Shown: positions 1-8,957 of the stretch, piece by piece | Numbering within the stretch: position 1 is the first letter of the stretch | How the letters are laid out: the number at the start of each line of letters is the position of its first letter | NCBI GenBank assembly: GCA_945290265.1 | Contig: CALYQW010000019.1 | Coordinates: 1 to 62,337 of the forward strand | Source: an uncultured Erwinia sp. | GTDB lineage: Bacteria > Pseudomonadota > Gammaproteobacteria > Enterobacterales > Enterobacteriaceae | Direction of reading: 5' to 3' | Length of the DNA stretch: 62,337 bases | Notes under the pieces: model-generated | The model's input: only the letters and a program-made list of their open reading frames with translations | Database searches by the model: none | Told to the model about the DNA's origin: nothing | Made by a program: the position numbers and the translations under genes

Positions 1-14
1 GAACTGCCAGGCAT
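1..14 (+). rRNA. rrf: 5S rRNA, 3' end only
   Basis: The first 14 bases match the end of enterobacterial 5S rRNA (GAACTGCCAGGCAT), and a strong terminator follows. The rest of the rRNA operon lies before the window. In E. coli the rrnE operon sits just before metA, so this is likely the rrnE equivalent. Confidence 0.85.
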
Positions 15-27
15 CAAATTGCGATGA

Positions 28-53
28 CCCCAGCCGGAAGGCTGGGGTTTTTT
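28..53 (+). terminator. rRNA operon terminator
   Basis: A perfect 8-bp stem (CCCCAGCC/GGCTGGGG) with a GGAA tetraloop is followed by six T. It directly follows the 5S end and is a typical rho-independent rrn terminator. Confidence 0.9.
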
Positions 54-148
54 GCTTTCTGGCTCGCGCAAACTCACCTCTTTTAATAGTGAAACATTTT
101 CAACTACCTGATGTTTACTCGACTTTATTTGATACTCAGGGTAAATTC

Positions 149-164
149 AGACATCCGGACGTCT
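149..164 (+). promoter_or_regulatory. Two tandem MetJ (met) boxes before metA
   Basis: Two adjacent 8-mers, AGACATCC and GGACGTCT, match the MetJ consensus AGACGTCT at 6 and 7 of 8 positions. MetJ binds cooperatively to at least two tandem boxes, and these lie 33 bp before the metA start. Repression of metA by MetJ with S-adenosylmethionine is established in E. coli; its operation here is inferred. Confidence 0.75.
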
Positions 165-196
165 GAATGTATAAAAGTGAAATGAGGAAGCAGGTT

Positions 197-1126
197 ATGC
201 CGATCAGGGTGCCAGACGATTTACCCGCAGTGAATTTTTTGCGTAATGAAAACGTCTTTGTAATGACCTCGACGCGTGCCAGTACGCAAAATATTCGCCC
301 GCTGAAAGTGCTGGTTCTCAATCTGATGCCTAAAAAAATAGAAACTGAAAACCAGTTTTTGCGCCTGCTTTCCAACTCCCCGCTGCAAATTGATATCCAG
401 CTTCTGCGCATCGATAGCCGTGAGTCGCGTAATACCCCCCGCGAGCATCTGAATAACTTTTACTGTAATTTCGAGGATATTCGCCATAACAACTACGATG
501 GGTTGATCGTGACCGGTGCCCCACTGGGATTAGTGGATTTCTGTGATGTGGCCTGGTGGCCGCAAATTCAGAAGGTGCTGCTGTGGGCGCGGGAGCATGT
601 TACCTCTACGCTGTTTGTCTGTTGGGCGGTGCAGGCCGCGCTGAATATTCTGTATGGCATTCCTAAACAGACCCTGAAAAATAAGATTTCCGGCGTCTTT
701 GCACATCGGATCCTGCATCCCCATGCGTTGCTGACCCGTGGCTTTGATGACACCTTTCTGGCACCGCATTCGCGCAATGCTGATTTCTCCACACAGTTGC
801 TGCGTGACTATACCGATCTGGAGATCTTTGCCGAATCAGAGCAGGCAGGTGCCTATCTGTTTGCCAGCCGCGATAAACGTCTGGCCTTTGTCACCGGCCA
901 CCCTGAGTATGATGCGCTAACGCTGGCGACGGAATATCACCGTGATGTCGCCGCCGGGCTGGAGCCGCAAATCCCGACGAATTATTTCCCGGATAACAAT
1001 ACAGAACTGCCACCGCGCGCCAGCTGGCGCAGTCACGGCAATCTGCTGTTTTCCAACTGGCTGAACTACTATGTTTATCAAATCACACCGTTTGATTTGC
1101 GTCATATGAATCCCACGCTCGACTGA
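197..1126 (+). CDS. metA: Homoserine O-succinyltransferase
   Basis: This enzyme catalyses the first dedicated step of methionine synthesis, transferring succinyl from succinyl-CoA to homoserine in the cytoplasm. The 309-aa product has the E. coli length and is similar throughout. The catalytic Cys142 lies in FVCWAVQAA, and the His and Glu of the triad lie in VTGHPEYD near residue 235. I chose the ATG at 197 (MPIRVPD) because it matches the family N-terminus and has a GAGGAAG ribosome site. An in-frame ATG at 167 would add ten residues and overlaps the region next to the met boxes. It is monocistronic, with MetJ boxes upstream. Confidence 0.98.
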   Translation: MPIRVPDDLPAVNFLRNENVFVMTSTRASTQNIRPLKVLVLNLMPKKIETENQFLRLLSNSPLQIDIQLLRIDSRESRNTPREHLNNFYCNFEDIRHNNYDGLIVTGAPLGLVDFCDVAWWPQIQKVLLWAREHVTSTLFVCWAVQAALNILYGIPKQTLKNKISGVFAHRILHPHALLTRGFDDTFLAPHSRNADFSTQLLRDYTDLEIFAESEQAGAYLFASRDKRLAFVTGHPEYDALTLATEYHRDVAAGLEPQIPTNYFPDNNTELPPRASWRSHGNLLFSNWLNYYVYQITPFDLRHMNPTLD

Positions 1127-1269
1127 CGCTTAAAACTGAGCGCTTAATGGTGATATATCACGCTGATTAACAAAATTATTTATTCACCTCGTCTAAAATA
1201 AGAGAACTGGTACTGCTGTCCACGATTGCGGTACCCTGAATTTACTCTGTAGTAACGAGGTCGATATTA

Positions 1270-2895
1270 GTGTTAACCCTGCTTAATCTTCTTTCTGCCG
1301 TCGCGCTGCTGGTCTGGGGGACGCACATTGTGCGCTCCGGGATTATGCGCGTATACGGTGCCGACCTGCGGCGGGTGCTGAGCCGCAGCGTCTCGAAAAA
1401 GCCAATGGCCTTTCTGGCCGGGATTGGCGTTACCGCGTTGGTGCAAAGCAGTAATGCCACCACGCTGCTGGTGACATCCTTTGTTGCTCAGGATCTGGTG
1501 GGGCTGACGCCTGCACTGGTGGTGATCCTCGGTGCAGATGTGGGTACTGCGCTGATGGCGCGTATCCTGACCTTTGATCTCTCCTGGCTTTCTCCGCTGT
1601 TTATCTTCTTTGGCGTGGTATTTTTCCTCGGACGCAAGCAAACCCGTGCCGGACAGCTGGGGCGCACCAGTATCGGTCTGGGTCTGATCCTGCTGGCTTT
1701 GCAGCTGATTGTGGCTGCCGCCACCCCGATTATGCAGGCCTCCGGGGTGAAAGTGATGTTCTCGTCACTGACCGGGGATGTGATGCTGGATGCGCTGGTT
1801 GGCGCGATGTTTGCCATTATCAGCTACTCCAGCCTGGCTGCGGTACTGATTACCGCCACCCTGACCGCCACCGGGGTGATCTCGTTTAAGGTTGCACTCT
1901 GTCTGGTGATCGGGGCCAACCTCGGCAGTGGAATGCTGGCGATGCTGAATAACAGCACCGCTAATGCCGCCGGTAAGCGGGTGGCACTGGGTAGCCTGCT
2001 GTTTAAATTTATTGGTGCGCTGATGGTACTGCCGGTGATTGAACCGCTGGCAAACGGGCTGCGACACCTGCCGGTGAATGATGAAGAGCTGGTGATATTC
2101 TTCCATGTATTCTACAACCTGATCCGCTGCCTGATTATGGTGCCGTTTGCCGAGCCGATGGCGCGCTTCTGTCGTCGCTTAATCCGTGAAGAGCCGGATA
2201 TCGAACAGCGCATGAAGCCGAAGCACCTGGATATCAGCTCGCTGGATACCCCGGCGCTGGCGCTGGCCAATGCCGCGCGTGAAACCCTGCGTATGGGTGA
2301 TGTGATGGAGCAAATGCTGGCGACCTTTGGCAAGGTGGTACACGGTGAGCTGCGTGAAGATCGCGAAATCCGTCGTCTGGATGATGATGCGGACGTGCTT
2401 TACACCGCCATCAAACTCTATCTGGCCCAGATGCCTAAGGACGATTTGCCAAAAGAGGATTCCAGGCGCTGGGCGGAAATTATCGAAATGGCGCTGAACC
2501 TTGAACAGGGAGGGGATATCCTCGAACGAATGAGTGGTGAAGTGGTGGATAAGTCCCTGACCGCCAGACGCGCCTTTTCCGCGGAAGGGCTGGAGGAGCT
2601 GGATGCGCAGCTTGAGCTGTTAACCAGCAATCTGCGCCTCAGCCTGTCGGTATTTTTCTCCCGCGATATGCTAAGCGCCAAACGCCTGCGCCGCGCCAAG
2701 CACCGCTTCCGCATCCTCAACCGGCGTTATTCACATGCACACGTTGATCGCCTGCATCAGCATAACGTGCAGAGCATCGAAACCAGTTCACTGCATCTGG
2801 GGTTGTTAGGGGATATGAAGCGTCTGAACTCGCTGTTTTCTGCCGTGGCTTACAGCGTGCTGGAACAGGCGGATGATGACCATGACGAGGAATAA
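1270..2895 (+). CDS. yjbB: Na+/phosphate symporter family protein YjbB
   Basis: The 541-aa protein is close to E. coli YjbB (543 aa), an inner-membrane protein of the Na/Pi-cotransporter (NptA/PF02690) family reported to export phosphate. The N-terminal half holds about eight to nine membrane segments with the paired repeats VQSSNATT (about residue 58) and a related IGANLGS motif near residue 217. The C-terminal half, from about residue 340, is a soluble PhoU-like helical domain rich in charged residues. The start is GTG with an ACGAGG ribosome site 7-8 bases upstream. It lies between metA and lysC; E. coli has metH upstream and pepE-rluF downstream, which are absent here. Confidence 0.95.
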   Translation: MLTLLNLLSAVALLVWGTHIVRSGIMRVYGADLRRVLSRSVSKKPMAFLAGIGVTALVQSSNATTLLVTSFVAQDLVGLTPALVVILGADVGTALMARILTFDLSWLSPLFIFFGVVFFLGRKQTRAGQLGRTSIGLGLILLALQLIVAAATPIMQASGVKVMFSSLTGDVMLDALVGAMFAIISYSSLAAVLITATLTATGVISFKVALCLVIGANLGSGMLAMLNNSTANAAGKRVALGSLLFKFIGALMVLPVIEPLANGLRHLPVNDEELVIFFHVFYNLIRCLIMVPFAEPMARFCRRLIREEPDIEQRMKPKHLDISSLDTPALALANAARETLRMGDVMEQMLATFGKVVHGELREDREIRRLDDDADVLYTAIKLYLAQMPKDDLPKEDSRRWAEIIEMALNLEQGGDILERMSGEVVDKSLTARRAFSAEGLEELDAQLELLTSNLRLSLSVFFSRDMLSAKRLRRAKHRFRILNRRYSHAHVDRLHQHNVQSIETSSLHLGLLGDMKRLNSLFSAVAYSVLEQADDDHDEE

Positions 2896-2898
2896 CCG

Positions 2899-2946
2899 TG
2901 CTCACGGCAGGCACCGCGCCTGCCGTGAGCAGCGAGTTATTTTTTC
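2899..2946. terminator. Bidirectional terminator yjbB / BASS transporter
   Basis: A perfect 14-bp stem (2899-2912 with 2918-2931) and a 5-base loop sit between two convergent genes. A T-run at 2940-2946 follows on the plus strand, inside the end of the minus-strand gene. Confidence 0.85.
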
Positions 2947-3851
2947 AGTGATTTACCCGACCAGTAACCGGCCAGCAGGGAGCCGGAAAGGTTATGCCAG
3001 ATAGAGAACAGTGCGCCGGGCAGCGCCGCCAGCGGCGAGAAGTAGAGTTTACCCAGCGTGGCAGCCAGTCCGGAGTTTTGCATCCCCACTTCCAACGCCA
3101 GGGTGCGGCAGGTTGATTCGTCAAAGCCAAACAGTTTCCCGCCCCAATAGCCGCCCAGCAGCCCGATGGCGTTATGCAGCACCACGGCGGCAATCACCAT
3201 CAGCCCCACCGAACTGATAAAGCTCTGGCTGCCTGCCACCACCGCACTGATAATCAGCAGGATTGCCACCATCGACAGTGCAGGCAGATAAGGTTCGATG
3301 CGTTTTACCAGCCCATTCAGACAGTGATGCACACTCAGCCCGAGGCCAATCGGGATCGCCACAATGCGGATAATGCTCCACAGCATTCCGGCGACGTCCA
3401 CCTGAATATGCGTATCGACATAAAACCGGGTCAGCAGCGGGGTGGCAATCACACCAACCAGCGCCGAAACCGAAGAGATGGTCACTGACAGCGCCACATC
3501 GCCTTTTGCCAGATAGATCATCACGTTGGAGGCGGTGCCACTGGCAACGCTGCCCACCAGGATCATGCCGGCTGCCAGATCCGGCGGCATATGAAACAGC
3601 TTTGCCAGCCCCCAGGCTGTCAGCGGCATCACCAGATAGTGCAGAAAGGTGCCGGCGATCACCGGTGCCGGGCGGGTCAGCACGCGTTTAAAGTCATCAA
3701 TACTGAGGGTGACGCCCATAGCGAACATAATCAGCATTAACAGCCAGCTGACCTAGGGCGAAATAAAGGTGAAGCTGTCAGGGCGATAAAACGCCGCAGC
3801 GGAAAGCAGAACTGCCCACAGCGGGAACAGTCGGGTAATGATAGTCAGCAA
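2937..3851 (-). pseudogene. panS: PanS-like BASS-family transporter, interrupted by an amber codon
   Basis: From 3737 downwards this encodes 266 aa of a bile-acid:Na+ symporter (BASS) family membrane protein of the PanS type (ketopantoate/pantoate uptake). Features are [19 protein letters not shown] near the middle and a C-terminal [14 protein letters not shown] block. The reading frame clearly extends upstream: codons from TTG at 3851 give LLTIITRLFPLWAVLLSA, then YRPDSFTFISP, then TAG at 3753-3755, then [12 protein letters not shown]. The family has one continuous first helix here, so the TAG falls inside coding sequence. GGGAG lies 9 bases before the TTG, and an ATG at 3875 is also in frame. 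Re-initiation at the ATG at 3737 would lack the first membrane segment. Probably inactive; suppression or a sequencing error cannot be excluded. Confidence 0.8.
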
Positions 3852-3919
3852 GTGGCCAGTCTCCCGGATTAACATCCTGATGGTACAGGCTTTAGGGGCC
3901 AGACTGGCCGGCCCGGTTG

Positions 3920-5275
3920 TTATGAACCAAATAAATTATGATGCAGCGTTTGTACCACCTTCTCTGCATCATTGCCAGGCACCAGGAAGCACAGATTGTG
4001 GCTGCTGGCACCGTAGCAAATCAGGCGCAAATTAGACGACTCAAGGACACCAAACACTTTATTACCGACGCCGCAGGCCTGGTTAATCTTATTGCCGATC
4101 AGGGCAATCAGCGCCAGGTTTTCTTCCACTTCCACCCGGCACAGGGACGACAGCTCGGTCAGCAGCGCCTGAGTTAACAGACTGTCGCTGGTCGAAGTAG
4201 AACCGGTAGTATCCAGCGTCAGAGCCACGCTGACTTCTGAGGTGGTGATCAGGTCGACGGAAATATTGTGGCGCGCCAGAATATTAAACACCTCGGCCAG
4301 AAAACCACGTGCGTGCAGCATATTCAGGCTGTGCAGCGTCAGCAAGGTCTGCTTACGGCGCATCGCCAGGGCGCGGAACAGCGGCGGATTCGCGGTGTGA
4401 TTGCACACCAGGGTGCCACCGGCGGCCGGATCTTTACTGGAGCCAACAAACACCGGGATATCATTGCGTACCGCCGGTAGCAGGGTAGCCGGATGCAGCA
4501 CTTTGGCACCAAAGGTGGCCATTTCCGCCGCTTCTTCAAAGGTGATCTCGTCGATACGCTGGGCGGTCGGTACCACGCGCGGATCGGTGGTATAAATGCC
4601 TGGTACATCGGTCCAAATATCAATCTGACGGGCACCCAGCGCTTCGCCCAGCAGTGCGGCGCTGTAGTCGCTGCCGCCGCGCCCCAGCGTGGTGGTACGT
4701 CCCTGCGCTTCACAGCCAATAAAGCCCTGGGTGATCACCAGGCTGTCGGCAATACGCGGCTGCAGATGGCTGGCGGCCAGCTGACGCAGTGTGGTCACTT
4801 CGGGTTCCGCACGGCCAAAGCGGTCGTTGGTGCGTATCACCTTGCGCACATCAAACCACTGCGCGTTGACGTCACGCTGGCGCAGGATCTCAACGAACAG
4901 CAGGGTCGACATCAGCTCGCCGTGGCTGACCAGTTCATCGGTCAGCGCCGTAGAGGTCGCCAGCGCTGCGCCTTCAGACAGTGCGGCGATGTTTTCCAGC
5001 AGACGATCAATTTCTTCCCGGATCAGATGCGGCTGGTGCAGCGATGCGATAATCGCATACTGAATACGGCGCAGTTCATCCAGCAGACTGGCGCGCTGCT
5101 CCGGTGTTTGCCCTTCAGACAGCGCCACCAGCAAATTTGTTACGCCCGCTGATGCAGAAAGCACCACCAGACGAACGTCCGGGTTAGACAGCACCACATC
5201 GGCACTGTGGTTCATAGCGGTAAAGTCGGCCACGCTGGTGCCGCCAAACTTCGCTACGATCAAACGTTGGGACAT
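3920..5275 (-). CDS. lysC: Lysine-sensitive aspartokinase III
   Basis: It phosphorylates L-aspartate in the first step of the lysine, threonine and methionine pathway. The 451-aa product matches E. coli LysC (449 aa). The kinase domain carries KFGGTSV at residues 9-15 and TTLGRGGSDYSAALL near residue 200. The C-terminal third contains the paired ACT domains that bind lysine, including the conserved DLITTSEVSVALTLD. The start ATG has GAGGT just upstream. The gene is monocistronic and preceded by a lysine riboswitch, so both the enzyme and its mRNA sense lysine. Confidence 0.98.
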   Translation of the reverse strand: MSQRLIVAKFGGTSVADFTAMNHSADVVLSNPDVRLVVLSASAGVTNLLVALSEGQTPEQRASLLDELRRIQYAIIASLHQPHLIREEIDRLLENIAALSEGAALATSTALTDELVSHGELMSTLLFVEILRQRDVNAQWFDVRKVIRTNDRFGRAEPEVTTLRQLAASHLQPRIADSLVITQGFIGCEAQGRTTTLGRGGSDYSAALLGEALGARQIDIWTDVPGIYTTDPRVVPTAQRIDEITFEEAAEMATFGAKVLHPATLLPAVRNDIPVFVGSSKDPAAGGTLVCNHTANPPLFRALAMRRKQTLLTLHSLNMLHARGFLAEVFNILARHNISVDLITTSEVSVALTLDTTGSTSTSDSLLTQALLTELSSLCRVEVEENLALIALIGNKINQACGVGNKVFGVLESSNLRLICYGASSHNLCFLVPGNDAEKVVQTLHHNLFGS

Positions 5276-5549
5276 GACTACCTCGTGTCAGGTTAATTCT
5301 TGCAACATTACACAAGGGGGCACAGAAGAGGGAAAGACGTAGAAACGGGCAGCTACGAGTCACCCAGAAGTGCTCCACCTTGTAAAGCGTCCGACAGGCG
5401 AACGTTACTGGTGACAACCCAGAGGATTCAGCCCCTGCGGTCGATACCACCCACTCCGTGTGGTGGGTATCTCGGCGTCGCTCCCCCTGGTATGTTATCG
5501 CGGGATACGGTTCCTCCAACATACTGCCTGGGCGACGCGCCTCTCCTGG
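5276..5549 (-). promoter_or_regulatory. Lysine riboswitch (L-box) of lysC
   Basis: The leader of lysC contains the full lysine aptamer on the minus strand, 5549 down to 5364. The closing helix P1 pairs CCAGGAG (5549-5543) with CTTCTGG (5370-5364) including one G-U pair. Inside are the conserved L-box blocks AGAGGCGCG, TGTTGGAGGAACC and GGGCTGAATCCTCTGGG. The segment 5363-5276 is the expression platform, reaching the ribosome site GAGGT before the lysC ATG. The E. coli lysC leader is known to repress lysC when lysine binds; the same is inferred here. Open frames on either strand in this stretch are not genes. Confidence 0.93.
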
Positions 5550-5847
5550 CTTACGCGGTGCGTAAGAAGGCGCATAGAGATATACGGTTATCGGTTTGCT
5601 GTCAACGCCTGTCTCATTGAGATAACTCATTTTCCTGAATGCGCGGTCTTCATCAAATACACTAATCATAAATGAACAGCATTTAGCGCCGGCAGGCGGT
5701 AGTATCCATTCTTATTCGCACGAGAGGCGCTATCATTTTTTTCGGCGCTGTTCATACTGAACGGGTAAAACAGCTGTTGCGGGAAGGGGATCCGGGAGGC
5801 AAAACCGGATTTCAATGACGAACCTTAAATAAAATGAGTGTGTTGCT
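5550..5847 (+). other. lysC-pgi intergenic promoter region
   Basis: This region should hold the start of the lysC leader on the minus strand and the pgi promoter on the plus strand. A hairpin TTACGC/GCGTAA (5551-5565) borders the aptamer. I could not assign promoter hexamers with confidence, and no additional gene is visible. Confidence 0.5.
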
Positions 5848-7494
5848 ATGAAAAATATCAATCCGACACAAACCGCTGCCTGGCAGGCGCTACAGCAGCA
5901 TTTTGAACAAATGAAAGACGTCAAAATTGCTGACCTTTTTGCGGCAGACAGCCAGCGTTTCAGCAAATTTTCCGCGACCTTTGACGACCAGATGCTGGTG
6001 GATTTCTCTAAAAACCGCATTAGTGAAGAAACCCTTGAAAAGCTGCTGACGCTGGCAAAAGAAACTGACCTGCAAAGTGCCATTAAATCCATGTTCTCCG
6101 GCGAAAAAATTAACCGCACGGAAGATCGCGCGGTACTGCATGTGGCGCTGCGTAATCGCAGTAATACGCCGATCCTGCTGGATGGCAAAGATGTGATGCC
6201 GGAAGTGAATGCGGTTCTGCAGAAGATGAAGGCTTTTTCAGAGCGCATTATCAGCGGGGAATGGAAAGGCTATACCGGCAAAGCGATTACCGATGTGGTG
6301 AATATCGGGATCGGCGGCTCAGATTTAGGGCCGTTTATGGTGACTGAGGCTCTGCGCCCGTATAAAAATCATCTGAATATGCACTTTGTCTCCAATGTGG
6401 ATGCGACCCATATTGCGGAAACCCTGAAGCCGCTTAATCCGGAAACCACCCTGTTTTTGGTGGCATCAAAAACCTTCACCACCCAGGAAACCATGACCAA
6501 TGCGCACAGCGCGCGTGACTGGTTCCTGAACGCTGCCGGCGATCGGCGCCATGTGGCAAAACACTTTGCGGCGCTGTCGACCAATGCCGACGCAGTGGGT
6601 GAGTTCGGTATTGATATTGCCAATATGTTTGAATTCTGGGACTGGGTCGGTGGACGTTACTCCCTGTGGTCAGCGATTGGCTTGTCGATTATTCTCTCGG
6701 TGGGCTATGAGCACTTTGAACAGTTGCTGAGCGGTGCGCACGCGATGGATCGTCATTTCGCTGCAACTCCGGCGGAGCAAAACCTGCCGGTGCTGCTGGC
6801 GCTGATCGGCATCTGGTATAACAACTTCTTCGGTGCGGAAACCGAAGCCATTCTGCCTTATGACCAGTATATGCACCGTTTTGCGGCCTACTTCCAGCAG
6901 GGCAATATGGAGTCCAACGGTAAATACGTCGATCGTAGCGGTGAACCGGTCAGCTATCAGACCGGGCCGATTATTTGGGGTGAACCGGGCACTAACGGCC
7001 AGCATGCGTTTTACCAGCTGATCCATCAGGGCACCAAGCTTATCCCCTGCGACTTTATTGCGCCGGCGAACAGCCATAACAAACTGGGCGATCATCATAG
7101 CAAGCTGCTGTCGAACTTCTTTGCCCAGACCGAGGCGCTGGCGTTTGGTAAATCCCGTCAGGTAGTGGAAAAAGAGTTTGCCGATGCCGGTAAGGATACT
7201 CAGTCAGTGGCGCATATCGTGCCGTTTAAGGTGTTTGAGGGTAACCGTCCCACCAACTCGATTCTGCTGCGCGATATCACGCCATTCAGCCTGGGGGCGC
7301 TGATTGCGCTGTATGAGCATAAGATTTTCACCCAGGGGGCGATCCTGAATATCTTTACCTTCGATCAATGGGGCGTTGAGCTGGGCAAACAGCTGGCTAA
7401 CCGCATTCTACCTGAACTGGCGGATAGCCGTGCCGTGACCAGCCATGACAGTTCGACCAATGGTTTGATTAATCGTTATAAAGACTGGCGTTAA
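5848..7494 (+). CDS. pgi: Glucose-6-phosphate isomerase
   Basis: It interconverts glucose 6-phosphate and fructose 6-phosphate in glycolysis. The 548-aa product is one residue shorter than the E. coli enzyme and collinear with it. It shows [16 protein letters not shown] near residue 150, the SIS-type sugar-phosphate site [15 protein letters not shown] near residue 210, and the catalytic region [17 protein letters not shown] around residue 380. The conserved C-terminal Lys lies in [13 protein letters not shown]. The ATG start has only a weak ribosome site. Monocistronic, with a terminator shortly downstream. Confidence 0.98.
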   Translation: MKNINPTQTAAWQALQQHFEQMKDVKIADLFAADSQRFSKFSATFDDQMLVDFSKNRISEETLEKLLTLAKETDLQSAIKSMFSGEKINRTEDRAVLHVALRNRSNTPILLDGKDVMPEVNAVLQKMKAFSERIISGEWKGYTGKAITDVVNIGIGGSDLGPFMVTEALRPYKNHLNMHFVSNVDATHIAETLKPLNPETTLFLVASKTFTTQETMTNAHSARDWFLNAAGDRRHVAKHFAALSTNADAVGEFGIDIANMFEFWDWVGGRYSLWSAIGLSIILSVGYEHFEQLLSGAHAMDRHFAATPAEQNLPVLLALIGIWYNNFFGAETEAILPYDQYMHRFAAYFQQGNMESNGKYVDRSGEPVSYQTGPIIWGEPGTNGQHAFYQLIHQGTKLIPCDFIAPANSHNKLGDHHSKLLSNFFAQTEALAFGKSRQVVEKEFADAGKDTQSVAHIVPFKVFEGNRPTNSILLRDITPFSLGALIALYEHKIFTQGAILNIFTFDQWGVELGKQLANRILPELADSRAVTSHDSSTNGLINRYKDWR

Positions 7495-7544
7495 TTCGCT
7501 GCGCTGGCTCCTGTGGTGACACGGGGGAGAGTATGTATTTGAAG

Positions 7545-7570
7545 CCTGCATTTGTATGCAGGTTTTTTTT
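7545..7570 (+). terminator. pgi terminator
   Basis: The stem CCTGCA/TGCAGG with a six-base loop is followed by eight T, 50 bases after the pgi stop. Confidence 0.85.
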
Positions 7571-7592
7571 GTGGGGGCGAGGGTTTTGATGT

Positions 7593-7975
7593 CTGTGTTT
7601 TTAAAAGCAAGGGCAAAAGCCAGGTCAACTACGTTTCACCATTCCGCTGCGCGGACTGGCGAGCAGGGCGGCCAGTCGCCGCCGCCCTGCACCCGGGCTT
7701 GCGGCGTCACTTCGCCTGCTGCGCAGGTTCCCTCGGCCACGCCGCTTTCCGACGGAACGGCGTGATTCGCCGTCCAGGCGAAGCACGCCTCGCGCCGCCG
7801 TCCGTGGCGGCTTGTCCTGGAAATCGTCGTCGCCTCGGCTCCGTTCCTGATGCCGCCTGAAGGTCAACTGCCAAAGCCAGGGCAACGGCAAAAGCAAAAG
7901 CCAGGGCAACGGCAAAGGTCAGGGGAAAGGCAAAAGCAAAAGCCAGGTCAAAGTCAGCGGTAAATCAGCGGCAGG
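7593..7975. repeat. Dispersed structured intergenic repeat, copy A (complete)
   Basis: The core spans about 7619-7868. Its first 44 bases (7619-7662) are identical to 62176-62219, its TGATTCGCCGTCCA (7763-7776) matches the end of the window, and its last 23 bases (7846-7868) match 14574-14596. It folds into several hairpins: 7663-7672 with 7681-7690 (10 bp), CCTGC/GCAGG near 7718, 7738-7744 with 7758-7764, and GCCGCC/GGCGGC near 7800. Both ends carry AGGTCAAC. The right flank (7870-7967) is about 16 units of a degenerate hexamer, consensus CMARRG, and shorter hexamer runs lie on the left. It is GC-rich and carries no credible gene. Confidence 0.8.
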
Positions 7976-8533
7976 GGATTAATCTGCACGTCCTGTTATT
8001 AAAGGTTATATTTTTTATCCCAGAGTTATTACCGGTGATAATTAACCATGCAAATACTGACCGGTTAATCTTCTGCTATTTTCTTCCAGTATTCCTGGGA
8101 TTGAAATATCAATTACCACTTTGCTGAACTCGCGTTTAACCGGATAATTGTCCAACTAATTTTACTGAATGAAATAAATCGGTCAGCGGTTAACTCTATG
8201 GTAATCATAGTAAAAATTTGACATTTGTAAGAATTTTGTCTCGCTTTTGAGCGTTTTTTAGCTATTTTTAATTGTCTTTTCGTGCGGTGGTTGTTATATT
8301 TACAACCCGGGATAAACAGATAGCTGCAATGGCGTCTTTGATTCAGCATTATTTACGCGATATTTATCTCACCTCAGTATTAATAAATTAACTGTTCTGC
8401 CGACGCCGGAATAATTAATACCGTTAGGAATTTTATTTCATATTTCGGTCAATTTACTGTGCCTTTGTGCACCTGGTTCAGGGCTAGTTTCCTCATGCCC
8501 TGCTGTATTTCTATTTGATAAAGAGTATCTGTA
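7976..8533 (+). other. AT-rich leader region of yjbEFGH
   Basis: This long AT-rich, noncoding stretch precedes yjbE. In E. coli the operon is under RcsB control. A half-match to the Rcs box (TTAGGAATTTTATT) occurs near 8425, and a hairpin CAGGGC/GCCCTG (8479-8502) lies 30 bases before yjbE and could act in the leader. No open reading frame here looks real. Confidence 0.35.
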
Positions 8534-8788
8534 ATGAAAAAAACGATATGGGCAACTGTAGCCTTAATACAGCTCACTGCAGCGTCTGCTGCTTTTGCTT
8601 CTGCGGATAATGTGGGTAGCGCTGCGGGTTCTGTCGCAGCCGCCGGCGTACTGTCTGCAGGTACTGCCGGTGTGACGGGTGTTAGCGCCGTGGACGCCCT
8701 GGCTGGCGTGGCGATGGCTGCTTCCGGTCATGGTGGTGATAACTCTAATACCAGCAGCACCAACACCACCGTTAACACTATTCGTTAA
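8534..8788 (+). CDS. yjbE: Exopolysaccharide operon small secreted protein YjbE
   Basis: This 84-aa protein has a signal peptide (MKKTIWATVALIQLTAASAAFA) and a low-complexity mature part made of Gly, Ala, Ser, Thr and Val that ends in an Asn/Thr-rich tail (SNTSSTNTTVNT). It resembles E. coli YjbE (80 aa) in size, composition and position. The operon is linked to production of an extracellular polysaccharide in E. coli; the role of YjbE itself is not known. A GAGTATCTGTA leader precedes the ATG. A 169-base gap separates it from yjbF. Confidence 0.85.
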   Translation: MKKTIWATVALIQLTAASAAFASADNVGSAAGSVAAAGVLSAGTAGVTGVSAVDALAGVAMAASGHGGDNSNTSSTNTTVNTIR

Positions 8789-8957
8789 TTGTTTTATCGC
8801 CACTCCGCAAAACAACCTGATCCATCCGGTTTAATTATTTCCTTTGCCGGACAGCATGCATATCAGCATGTGCAATAACGTCACCTGATGGGTCAGGGCC
8901 GAACTCCGCTGTCATGCGATTATCCGGGGTGCTGTCAAGATATCAGGGGCTAAACCC

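Noticed and set aside
5300-5669. Open reading frames on both strands upstream of lysC
   Set aside because: They lie within the lysine riboswitch, whose conserved aptamer explains the sequence.
7552-7915. Overlapping open frames in the intergenic region after pgi
   Set aside because: They fall in the GC-rich structured repeat, have biased Arg/Pro-rich translations and no ribosome sites.
7869-7967. CRISPR array
   Set aside because: The unit is only six bases, with no spacers and no cas genes nearby.
8884-8896. 13-base match CCTGATGGGTCAG with 35797-35809 as another dispersed repeat
   Set aside because: The similarity does not extend beyond the 13 bases, and such short matches are expected by chance in 62 kb.
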